NCBI RefSeq assembly: GCF_036170895.1 | Contig: NZ_CP108036.1 | Location: 1,550,001 to 1,614,000, forward strand | Origin: Streptomyces erythrochromogenes | GTDB taxonomy: Bacteria > Actinomycetota > Actinomycetes > Streptomycetales > Streptomycetaceae | Direction of reading: 5' to 3' | DNA length: 64,000 bases | Shown: piece by piece, positions 43,417-50,948 of the stretch | Numbering within the stretch: position 1 is the stretch's first letter | How the letters are laid out: each line of letters starts with the position of its first letter | Program-made: the position numbers and the translations under genes | Notes under the pieces: generated by a model | The model's database searches: none | The model's input: only the letters and a program-made list of their open reading frames with translations | Told to the model about the DNA's origin: nothing

Positions 43417-44391
43417 TCACATCCGCCTCCGGACGGCCTGGCGGGACACGGTGCGCGCGTCGAGTCCGGACAGGCCGCGCACGGCCACGTACGCCTTCTC
43501 GTGCGGCGGCAGCGAGACGCGGCCGCGCAGGACCGCCTCCGGCTCCCGCTCGATGCGGTCGAGGAGGCGCCGGTAGATGCCGGCCATGGCGGCCACGCAG
43601 GCGCCGCTGCGCCGGTCGAGCATCGGCAGCAGCCGGTAGCCCTCGGCGAACAGCGAGCGGGCGCGCCGGACTTCGTGGTGGACCAGTCCGGCGAAGTCGG
43701 CGCCGGGGGCCGCCCGGCCGGCCTGGAAGCCTTCCGAGCAGCCGAACTTGGCCAGGTCCTCGGCGGGCAGGTAGGTGCGTCCGTTGCCCGCGTCCTCGCG
43801 AACGTCGCGGAGGATGTTGGTCAGTTGCAGGGCGAGGCCGAGCGTGTCGGCGTACTCGGAGGCGCGCGCGGCGTCGGGCGTGCCCGGCGCGTTGACCGTG
43901 CCGAAGACGCCGAGCGAGAGCCGGCCGATGGCGCCGGCCACGCAGCGGCAGTAGGTCTTGAGGTCGTCCCAGGTCTCGTAGGTCTCGCCGCGGACGTCCA
44001 TCAGCACGCCGTCGATGAGCTCGTCGAGGCCGCCGAGCGGGATCGGGAAGCGGCGGGCGGCGTGGGCCAGGGCGACGGCGACCGGGTCGGTGTCGTCCTC
44101 GTCGACCGCGCCGGCCCGGATGCGCCCGAGGACGGCCCGGGTCTCCTCCAGGCGCGCGAACTTCGCCTCGGTGGGCAGCGTTCCGTCGCCGATGTCGTCG
44201 ACCCGCCGGGAGAAGGCGTAGAGCGCGGACATCGCGTGGCGCTTGTCGGTGGGCAGCAGCCGGATTCCGTACGCGAAATTGCGCGCCTGTGAACCGGTGA
44301 CGGCCTCGCAGTAGCTGTAGGCCGCCGAGACCGGTGCGGAGACCGCAGTCTGTGCGGAAGCGTGTGTGGGGCCCTCCACGGTCGGGCTCAC
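43417..44391 (-). CDS. hpnD: Presqualene diphosphate synthase HpnD
   Basis: 324 residues, squalene/phytoene synthase fold. Asp-rich motifs are RRVDDIGDG and NILRDVREDAGNGRTYLP; the latter with YLPAEDL is diagnostic. It condenses two farnesyl diphosphates to presqualene diphosphate. GTG 44391 overlaps the hpnC stop (GTGA). It is paralogous to the upstream hpnC. Confidence 0.93.
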   Translation of the reverse strand: MSPTVEGPTHASAQTAVSAPVSAAYSYCEAVTGSQARNFAYGIRLLPTDKRHAMSALYAFSRRVDDIGDGTLPTEAKFARLEETRAVLGRIRAGAVDEDDTDPVAVALAHAARRFPIPLGGLDELIDGVLMDVRGETYETWDDLKTYCRCVAGAIGRLSLGVFGTVNAPGTPDAARASEYADTLGLALQLTNILRDVREDAGNGRTYLPAEDLAKFGCSEGFQAGRAAPGADFAGLVHHEVRRARSLFAEGYRLLPMLDRRSGACVAAMAGIYRRLLDRIEREPEAVLRGRVSLPPHEKAYVAVRGLSGLDARTVSRQAVRRRM

Positions 44392-45317
44392 CTCTTTCTC
44401 GGCGCTGTGCGCAGGACGGCGGCAACCTCGCGGAGCAGGCCGCTCTTGGTGGATTTGGGCGGGCCGGGGAGTACGTCGAAGCCGGCGGCGGTGACGGCTC
44501 GCAGGGCGGCGCGCCCCCCTCCCACGAAGCCCGCGAGCAGCAGCCGGAGTCTGCCGTGCACGCTACCCACGAGCGGGACGCCTTCATTCAGCAACGCGCG
44601 TGCGCGCTCTGATTCGAAGGCGACGAGGGCGCGTACGGAGGCGCCGGCGGACGGGGCCGCCAGGTCGGCCTCGGACACGTGGAAGCGCCGCATGTCCTCG
44701 GCGGGCAGGTAGATCCGGTCGCGGCCCAGGTCCTCGGCGACGTCCTGGACGTGCTCGACGATCTGGAGGGCGGTGCAGACGGAGTCGGAGAGGCGGATCC
44801 GTTCGGGGGTGCTGGTGCCGGTGAGGGACAGCACGAGGCGGCCGACCGGGTTGGCGGACAGCTCGCAGTACGCGACGAGGTCCGCGTAGGTCTCGTAGCG
44901 CGTGACGCGCTGGTCCTGGCGGTTGGCCTCGATGAGCCCGAGGAAGGGTTCGGGGGTCAGGCCGTGGGCGCGCACCACGGGCTGCAGGGCGAGCAGCAGC
45001 GGGTGGCGCGGGGGGCCGTCCGCGGAGCCGAACACGCGCAGCAGGTCGGTCTCGAAGGCGTCGAGCATGGCGAGCCGGTCGTCCACCGCTTCGGGTTCGA
45101 GGCCGAGCAGTACGGCGTCGTGTCCGCCGGGGGCGAGGTCGCCGTCGCCGATGTCGTCGACGAGGCGGGCGTATCCGTAGACGGCCGTCAGCCCGTCGCG
45201 CCAGGCGCGGGGCAGGAAGGCGGGGGCAACGGGGAAGTTCTCCGCCGTCGCCTTGTCGAGGGTGGCGCTCACGTGGACCGTGTCGGACAGGGGTCGGGTG
45301 CCGTGCCCCGGGTTCAC
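44388..45317 (-). CDS. hpnC: Hydroxysqualene synthase HpnC
   Basis: 309 residues, squalene-synthase fold. Motifs are ARLVDDIGDGDL and EHVQDVAEDLGRDRIYLPAED. ENFPVAPAFLPRAWR near the N-terminus is typical of HpnC and separates it from HpnD. It converts presqualene diphosphate to hydroxysqualene. GTG at 45317 gives the longest frame consistent with the family; a start at about 45266 is possible. It is the first gene of the eight-gene hopanoid operon. Confidence 0.92.
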   Translation of the reverse strand: MNPGHGTRPLSDTVHVSATLDKATAENFPVAPAFLPRAWRDGLTAVYGYARLVDDIGDGDLAPGGHDAVLLGLEPEAVDDRLAMLDAFETDLLRVFGSADGPPRHPLLLALQPVVRAHGLTPEPFLGLIEANRQDQRVTRYETYADLVAYCELSANPVGRLVLSLTGTSTPERIRLSDSVCTALQIVEHVQDVAEDLGRDRIYLPAEDMRRFHVSEADLAAPSAGASVRALVAFESERARALLNEGVPLVGSVHGRLRLLLAGFVGGGRAALRAVTAAGFDVLPGPPKSTKSGLLREVAAVLRTAPRKR

Positions 45318-45624
45318 CGCCCGCCGCCCGGGGCGGGGACGGCCGCCGTCCCTGGGGGCCGGAGAATTCCCGTAGCCATTGCCGTCACATCTCCCGTTCT
45401 ACACTGCCAACCCATTACATCCTATTTCGGACACGCCGCCGGGGTTTTCCCGGGGCTGCCCCAGGGCCGCTCACCTGCGGGGAATCGTCCCCTCTTGCTG
45501 CGATTCAGGACCGCCTCAGCTTACGCTGTAGAACGCCGCCGAGGCCGCTCGGGTATTCACCGCGCCACCGAATGTCGTCGCGCAATACGAGAACGCGCAT
45601 GCGACGTAATGCACGTACATGCTT
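45318..45624 (-). other. Upstream region of the hopanoid operon
   Basis: No gene seen. The segment 45400-45440 is less GC-rich. On the minus strand it contains TAGGAT (45424-45419), close to the -10 consensus of the principal sigma factor, but no clear -35 lies 17-18 bp upstream. The region should contain the operon promoter. Confidence 0.4.
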
Positions 45625-45657
45625 AAGGCCCCCGCCGCGCTGAGCGGCGGGGGCCTT
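45625..45657. terminator. Terminator hairpin after the TagH-like gene
   Basis: AAGGCCCCCGCCGC at 45625-45638 pairs exactly with 45644-45657 around a five-base loop. It lies 47 bp beyond the stop of the minus-strand ABC ATPase and before the hopanoid promoter region. Confidence 0.75.
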
Positions 45658-45703
45658 CGGTGAAGCGGGGAAGCGCCTCGGAGGGCGCCGCGCGGCCCGG
45701 AGG

Positions 45704-46486
45704 TCAGCCGTTGGTGGCCTTCTCGTATGCCGAGACGACTTCCTCCGTGGGCCCGTCCATCAGGAGCTCGCCCTTCTCCAGCCACAGCACCCGGTCGCAG
45801 GTGTCCCGGATGGACTTGTTGTTGTGGCTGACCAGGAAGACCGTGCCGGCCTTCTGACGGAGTTCCTTGATTCGGTTCTCCGAACGCACCTGGAAGGAGC
45901 GGTCACCGGTGGCCAGGGCCTCGTCGATCATCAGGACGTCGTGGTCCTTGGCCGCCGCGATGGAGAACCGCAGTCGCGCCGCCATGCCGGAGGAGTAGGT
46001 GCGCATCGGCAGCGAGACGAAATCGCCCTTCTCGTTGATGCCCGAGAAGTCGACGATGCTCTGGTAACGCTGCTTGATCTGCTCGCGGCTCATCCCCATG
46101 GCGAGACCGCCGAGGACGATGTTGCGCTCACCGGTGAGGTCGTTCATCAGCGCGGCGTTCACGCCCAGCAGCGAGGGCTGGCCGTCGGTGTAGACCTTGC
46201 CCTCCTCGCAGGGCAGCAGGCCGGCGATGGCGCGCAGCAGGGTGGACTTGCCGGAACCGTTGGAGCCGATGAGGCCGATTGCCTCGCCGCGGTAGGCGGT
46301 GAAGGAGACCCCGCGCACGGCGTGGACGCGGCGTACGCCCGGGGCGTCGCCCTTCTTCCGGCGGACTATCTTGCTGAGCGCGGCGGTGGCCGCGCCCTTG
46401 CCGCCGCTGCCGGTGTTGACGCGGTAGACGATGTGGACGCCGTCCGCGATCACTGTGGGGACGCGCCCCTGGGTGTTGTCAGCCAC
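45704..46486 (-). CDS. Polysaccharide/teichoic-acid-type ABC exporter ATPase (TagH-like)
   Basis: 260 residues. Walker A is GSNGSGKST, signature YSSGMAARL and Walker B DVLMIDE. The overall pattern (LTGERNIVLGGLAMGM, then MRTYSSGM) is that of ABC-2 exporters of O-antigen or teichoic acid. There is no C-terminal carbohydrate-binding extension. GTG 46486 overlaps the permease gene end by eight bases. It powers export of the product of the adjacent gene set. Confidence 0.88.
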   Translation of the reverse strand: MADNTQGRVPTVIADGVHIVYRVNTGSGGKGAATAALSKIVRRKKGDAPGVRRVHAVRGVSFTAYRGEAIGLIGSNGSGKSTLLRAIAGLLPCEEGKVYTDGQPSLLGVNAALMNDLTGERNIVLGGLAMGMSREQIKQRYQSIVDFSGINEKGDFVSLPMRTYSSGMAARLRFSIAAAKDHDVLMIDEALATGDRSFQVRSENRIKELRQKAGTVFLVSHNNKSIRDTCDRVLWLEKGELLMDGPTEEVVSAYEKATNG

Positions 46487-47408
46487 GGCCGTAACGCTCC
46501 TCAGACTTCCAGAAGTACACGAAGCCGCCGAGGCCGATCACCGCGGCCCAGCCCACGGCGAAGAGCCACACGTGCGGGGGCAGGTTGCTGCTCCCGTAGT
46601 CGTCGATCAGCGCGAAGCGGATCAGGTCCATGTAGATCGCGACCGGGTTCCACAGCAGCACGTCGCTGATCCACTGCGGGTGGTCCTTGAGGTAGATCCC
46701 GATCGGGAACATGACGCCCGAGGCGTACATCCAGGTGCGCATCACGAACGGCATCAGCTGCGCCAGGTCGGGGGTCTTGGAGCCCATCCGCGCGAAGATC
46801 ATGGCGAGGCCGGTGTTGAAGACGAACTGGAGCGCCAGGGTCGGGATGACGAGCAGCCAGGAGAGCTGCGGGTAGTTGCCGAACGAGACGGCGATCACGA
46901 AGACGACGATCATCGAGTACAGCAGCTGCTGGAGCTGCTGGAGCGAGAACGACACCGGCAGGGAGGCGCGCGGGAAGTGCAGCGCGCGCACCAGCCCGAG
47001 GTTCCCCGAGATCGCCCGGACGCCCGCCATCACCGAGCTCTGGGTGAAGGTGAAGACGAAGATGCCCATCACGAGGAACGGGACGTAGACGTCCTTGGGC
47101 ATCTCCTTGCCCGCGCCGAGGATCAGGCCGAAGATCAGCCAGTAGACGAGCGCGTTCAGCAGGGGGGTCGCCACCTGCCAGACCTGGCCGAGCTTCGCCT
47201 GGCTGTACTGCGCGACCAGCTTGGCCCGGGAGAAGGCCAGGATGAAGTGGCGCCTGCCCCAGAGCTGCCGCACGTACTCGCCCAGAGCGGGCCGGGCGCC
47301 GCTGACCGAGAGGCCGTACTTCCTGGCGAGCTCGGCGGCGCTGAGCCCCGCGTCTGCGGACGGCGGCCTGCTCGTGGCGAGGGCGCCGTCGTGGGTTGTG
47401 TCACTCAC
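46479..47408 (-). CDS. ABC-2 type exporter permease (TagG-like)
   Basis: 309 residues. A ~65-residue cytoplasmic N-terminus leads to FSRAKLVAQYSQAKLGQVWQ, the usual amphipathic segment of TagG/Wzm permeases, then six membrane helices. MYASGVMFPIG in helix 5 and WNPVAIYMDLIRFAL before helix 6 are family features. It forms the channel with the TagH-like ATPase. Start GTG at 47408. Confidence 0.88.
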   Translation of the reverse strand: MSDTTHDGALATSRPPSADAGLSAAELARKYGLSVSGARPALGEYVRQLWGRRHFILAFSRAKLVAQYSQAKLGQVWQVATPLLNALVYWLIFGLILGAGKEMPKDVYVPFLVMGIFVFTFTQSSVMAGVRAISGNLGLVRALHFPRASLPVSFSLQQLQQLLYSMIVVFVIAVSFGNYPQLSWLLVIPTLALQFVFNTGLAMIFARMGSKTPDLAQLMPFVMRTWMYASGVMFPIGIYLKDHPQWISDVLLWNPVAIYMDLIRFALIDDYGSSNLPPHVWLFAVGWAAVIGLGGFVYFWKSEERYGRG

Positions 47409-47502
47409 AAGTTGAAACTTTCGTCTTCAAGATGCGGCCAGGTGGGCATCAGGCTGGTGGCTCGAGGCCCGTGATCGCGCCATGTTCCCAGACGCGGGCT
47501 GG

Positions 47503-48396
47503 TCAGATGACGGGAGGTCGGCCCAGACGGGTCAACCGCCAGACCGTACGCCATCTCATCGGGCGGCGGGGTCCGCAGGGAGTGGTCCATCCCTCTCGGA
47601 ATCCGCCGAACCAGGCCTTGAGCGCGGGTCCCGAGGGCTTCCGTACGAGCGTCAGCAGGAGCCAGACGCCCAGGTAGACCGGTACCAGCGGTGCGGGCAG
47701 GTTGCGGCGGGCGAGCCACACCCGGTTACGGGCCACCATACGGTGGTAGACCGCGTGCCGGGAGGGGGCAGTTGTCGGGTGGAGCAGCACCATGTCCGCC
47801 CGGTAGTCGATCAGCCACCCCGCGTCGAGTGCGCGCCAGGCCAGATCGGTCTCCTCGTGAGCGTAGAAGAACTCCCCCGGCAGGACTCCGGCCTGCTCGA
47901 ACACCCTCGTGCGGACGGCGTTGGCACCGCCCAGGAAGGTGGTCACGCGCGAGGACCGCATCGGGTCCGAGGCCCGCAGCCGCGGCACGTGGCGGCGCTG
48001 CGTCTGCCCGGTGTCCGGGTCGGCGATCCGGAAGCTGATGATCCCGAGCGCGGGGTCCTCGGCGAAGGCCTGCCGGCACAGCTCGGCGGTGTCGGTGCGC
48101 TCCAGCAGCCCGTCGTCGTCGAGGAAGAGCAGCACGTCCACGTCACGGCCGCCGGGTCCGAAGGCCTCGATGCCGACGTTGCGGCCGCCCGGGATGCCCA
48201 GGTTCTCGGGCAGGTCGACGCAGCGGACCCCCGGCGGCAGGTCAGCCACCTCGGAGACCCGCACGCCCTGGCCCACGACGACGACCTCGACCGGGTCGCC
48301 GTCCTGGCGGGCCACCGAGTCGAGGAGCGCCTTGAGCTCGTCGGGCCGGTTGCCCATGGTGATGATCACGGCGCCCAGCCGCATCGCGGCGGTCAC
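47503..48396 (-). CDS. Family 2 glycosyltransferase
   Basis: 297 residues, GT-A fold. The N-terminal strand is GAVIITMGNRPDELKALLDS, the metal motif FLDDDGLL (about 92-99) and the acceptor-side motif HEETDLAWRALDAGW (about 170-184). A hydrophobic segment near 225-245 (LVPVYLGVWLLLTL) may anchor it. GTG 48396 overlaps the upstream stop (GTGA). It probably adds a sugar to the polymer or lipid exported by the neighbouring ABC system. Confidence 0.88.
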   Translation of the reverse strand: MTAAMRLGAVIITMGNRPDELKALLDSVARQDGDPVEVVVVGQGVRVSEVADLPPGVRCVDLPENLGIPGGRNVGIEAFGPGGRDVDVLLFLDDDGLLERTDTAELCRQAFAEDPALGIISFRIADPDTGQTQRRHVPRLRASDPMRSSRVTTFLGGANAVRTRVFEQAGVLPGEFFYAHEETDLAWRALDAGWLIDYRADMVLLHPTTAPSRHAVYHRMVARNRVWLARRNLPAPLVPVYLGVWLLLTLVRKPSGPALKAWFGGFREGWTTPCGPRRPMRWRTVWRLTRLGRPPVI

Positions 48397-49172
48397 TTGA
48401 GCCTGCTGGAGGCGAGGATCGACACCAGGTGCAGCACGGTCTGCAGCATCGCGATGCCCGCGAGCACGGCCACACCCACCCGGGACCAGTACAGGTCGCC
48501 GCGCATCTGGTCCAGGACGGCCAGGAACAGGATGAGCAGCGAGGCCTCGATGCCGAGGATCAGGCGGTGGAACTTGAGCGCGGCGGCGGCCCGGCGCGCG
48601 AGGGCCATGCCCTTGGCGCGCGGCTCGGCGGCCGCGTCCTTGACCACGGGCTTGCCGGCCTGGTGGCGGGCGACGCCGACCAGGTCGGTCTCGGCCTTGA
48701 TCAGGATGGCGCCGAGCGCGGCGAGCGTGCCGAGGAAGGCCCACAGCCAGTCGGCGCCTCCGGTGCCCCACAGGTCGGCGGCGCGCAGGCCGAAGCCGAC
48801 CAGGACCGCCGCGTCGCACAGGTAGGCGCCGACCCGGTCCAGGTAGACCCCGGAGAGCGAGTACTGCTTCTTCCAGCGGGCGACCTCGCCGTCGACGCAG
48901 TCGAGCAGCAGGTACATCTGGACCGCGACCACGCCGAGGACGGCGCCCAGGATGCCCGGCACCAGCAGGGCCGGGAGGGCGAGGACGCCGGCGAGGGTCA
49001 TCAGGTAGGTCAGCTGGTTGGGCGTGACCTTGGTGGTGACCAGGACGCGGGTGATGCGCAGGGAGATCTCGCGCATGTAGAGGCGCCCGCCCCAGTGCTC
49101 GCCGCTGACCCGGTCCTTCACACCCGCGGGGTGGACGACGGGCCTCAGTTCAGCTACGGATGGTCTTGGCAT
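48393..49172 (-). CDS. CDP-alcohol phosphotransferase family membrane protein (short form)
   Basis: 259 residues with about six membrane helices. The CDP-alcohol motif reads DCVDGEVARWKKQYSLSG, then VYLDRVGA. The D-G-x2-A-R-x8-G-x3-D part is intact, but the final Asp (D-x3-D) is Ala. Family enzymes join a CDP-activated alcohol to a second alcohol, as in phosphatidylglycerophosphate or inositol lipid synthesis. The changed last Asp, normally a metal or catalytic ligand, makes activity uncertain. It overlaps the neighbouring dehydrogenase gene (49150-49172). Confidence 0.78.
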   Translation of the reverse strand: MPRPSVAELRPVVHPAGVKDRVSGEHWGGRLYMREISLRITRVLVTTKVTPNQLTYLMTLAGVLALPALLVPGILGAVLGVVAVQMYLLLDCVDGEVARWKKQYSLSGVYLDRVGAYLCDAAVLVGFGLRAADLWGTGGADWLWAFLGTLAALGAILIKAETDLVGVARHQAGKPVVKDAAAEPRAKGMALARRAAAALKFHRLILGIEASLLILFLAVLDQMRGDLYWSRVGVAVLAGIAMLQTVLHLVSILASSRLK

Positions 49173-50211
49173 AGTCGGCGTATGCGTCCCTGATCTCGGC
49201 GGCGGACAGGTTGAGGTGCTCCAGGATCGTGAAGCGTCCCGGGCGGGTCTGGGGGGCGTACTCGACGGCCGCGACGAACTCGTCGATGCTGAAGCCGATC
49301 TCCTCGGGCGCGACCGGCAGGCCGTGCCGGCGCAGCACCTCGACGAAGTGGCCGGCGGCGTCCGCGGCCCCGCGCAGGTGCATCGCGAAGGCCGCGCCGA
49401 TGCCGACCTGCTCGCCGTGGAGCGCGGAGCGCCCCGGGTAGAGCAGGTCGAAGGCGTGGCTGATCTCGTGGCAGGCGCCGGAGGAGGGGCGGGAGTCCCC
49501 GCTGATCGACATGGCGATGCCGGAGAGCACGAGCGCCTCGGAGAGCACGGTGAGGAACTCGTCGTCGCCGCAGCCGCCCGGGTGGCGCAGCACGGATTCG
49601 CCCGCGGTACGGGCCATCGCGGCGGCCAGGCCGTCGACGGGCTCGCCGGTGGTCTTGTGCGAGAGCTCCCAGTCGGCGATCGCCGAGATGTTGGAGATCG
49701 CGTCGCCGATGCCGGCGCGGATGAACCGCACCGGGGCTTCCTTGATGACGTCGAGGTCGATCACCATGGCGATCGGCGTGGGGACGCCGTAGGAGCCGCG
49801 GCCGTTGTCGTTGTCCAGGATGGACACCGGCGAGCAGATGCCGTCGTGCGAGAGGTTGGTGGCGACGGCCACCATGGGCAGCCCGACCCGCGCCGCGGCG
49901 TACTTGGCCACGTCGATGATCTTGCCGCCGCCCAGGCCCACGACGGCGTCGTAGCGGCGGCCCTTTATGTCGTCGGCCAGCTTGACCGCGGAGTCGATGG
50001 TGCCGTCGACGACGGCGTACCAGTCGGCGTGCGGGAGCACGGGCTCCAGCTTGGCGCGCAGCGCCACGCCGGAGCCCCCGCTGATCGCGATGGCGAGCTT
50101 GCCGGAGGCGGAGATCCGCTGGTCTGCCAGGAGGCCGGCCAGGTCGTCCATCGCCCCGCGACTGATGTCGACGACGACGGGCGAGGGGATGAGCCTCGTC
50201 AGTACTGGCAT
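49150..50211 (-). CDS. sn-Glycerol-1-phosphate dehydrogenase-like enzyme
   Basis: 353 residues, iron-containing/dehydroquinate-synthase-like fold. The NAD site is VVGLGGGKIIDVAKY (about 92-106). Metal ligands expected for G1P dehydrogenase are present: Asp in NLSHDGICSP, His in CHEISHAFD and His in ALHGEQVGIG. This family reduces dihydroxyacetone phosphate to glycerol 1-phosphate, the archaeal lipid enantiomer; bacterial AraM does the same. It overlaps its neighbours on both sides, so it belongs to the CDP-alcohol/ABC operon and probably supplies the polyol phosphate used there. Confidence 0.82.
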   Translation of the reverse strand: MPVLTRLIPSPVVVDISRGAMDDLAGLLADQRISASGKLAIAISGGSGVALRAKLEPVLPHADWYAVVDGTIDSAVKLADDIKGRRYDAVVGLGGGKIIDVAKYAAARVGLPMVAVATNLSHDGICSPVSILDNDNGRGSYGVPTPIAMVIDLDVIKEAPVRFIRAGIGDAISNISAIADWELSHKTTGEPVDGLAAAMARTAGESVLRHPGGCGDDEFLTVLSEALVLSGIAMSISGDSRPSSGACHEISHAFDLLYPGRSALHGEQVGIGAAFAMHLRGAADAAGHFVEVLRRHGLPVAPEEIGFSIDEFVAAVEYAPQTRPGRFTILEHLNLSAAEIRDAYADYAKTIRS

Positions 50212-50948
50212 GCGATCGTCCGGCCCTTGGCGAGGTCCTCGTGGTTGTCGATCTCGACCCACTTGACGTCGCCGATGGGGGCCACGTCGACCACGAAGCC
50301 GTCGTTGACGAGCTGCTGGTAGCCGTCCTCGTAGTACAGGTCCGGGTCGCGCTCGAAGGTGGTCTTCAGCGCCTCGGCGAGGGCCTCGGCCGCCTCGGCC
50401 TCGATCAGGGTGACACCGATGTACTCGCCGGTGGCGTCGGCGGGGTCCATCAACTTGGTGATCTTCTGCACGCCGGTGTCGCCGACGACGACCTTCATCT
50501 CCTCGTCGGCCAGGACCTTGACGGTGTCCAGGGCGAGGATGATCTTCTGACCGTTGCCGCGGGCGGCGAGGAGGGTCTCCTCGACGGAGACCGGGTGGAC
50601 GGTGTCCCCGTTGGCGAGGATCACACCGCGCCCCAGCACCTCACGCGCGCACCACAGGGAGTAGGCGTTGTTCCACTCCTCGGCCTTGTCGTTGTCGATC
50701 AGCGTGATCTTCAGGCCGTACTTGGCCTCCAGCGCGGCCTGTCGCGCGTAGACGGCCTCCTTGCGGTAGCCGACGACGATCGCGACCTCGGTGAGGCCGA
50801 CCGCGGCGAAGTTGCCGAGGGTCAGGTCGAGGACCGTCAGGCTCTCCTCGTCGCCTTCGGGGCCGACGGGCACGAGGGCCTTGGGCAGGGTGTCGGTGTA
50901 GGGACGCAGGCGGCGTCCCGCACCGGCAGCGAGGACAAGGCCGATCAT
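50199..50948 (-). CDS. Sugar- or polyol-phosphate nucleotidyltransferase
   Basis: 249 residues. N-terminal GLVLAAGAGRRLRPYT and LPKALVPVG are the nucleotide-binding signature, ILANGDTVHP holds the metal-binding Asp, and WVEIDNHEDLAKG is the usual C-terminal motif. It forms NDP-sugars or CDP-alcohols. Position next to the G1P dehydrogenase-like and CDP-alcohol phosphotransferase genes makes a CTP-dependent polyol- or inositol-phosphate enzyme likely. The stop overlaps the downstream start. Confidence 0.85.
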   Translation of the reverse strand: MIGLVLAAGAGRRLRPYTDTLPKALVPVGPEGDEESLTVLDLTLGNFAAVGLTEVAIVVGYRKEAVYARQAALEAKYGLKITLIDNDKAEEWNNAYSLWCAREVLGRGVILANGDTVHPVSVEETLLAARGNGQKIILALDTVKVLADEEMKVVVGDTGVQKITKLMDPADATGEYIGVTLIEAEAAEALAEALKTTFERDPDLYYEDGYQQLVNDGFVVDVAPIGDVKWVEIDNHEDLAKGRTIACQY

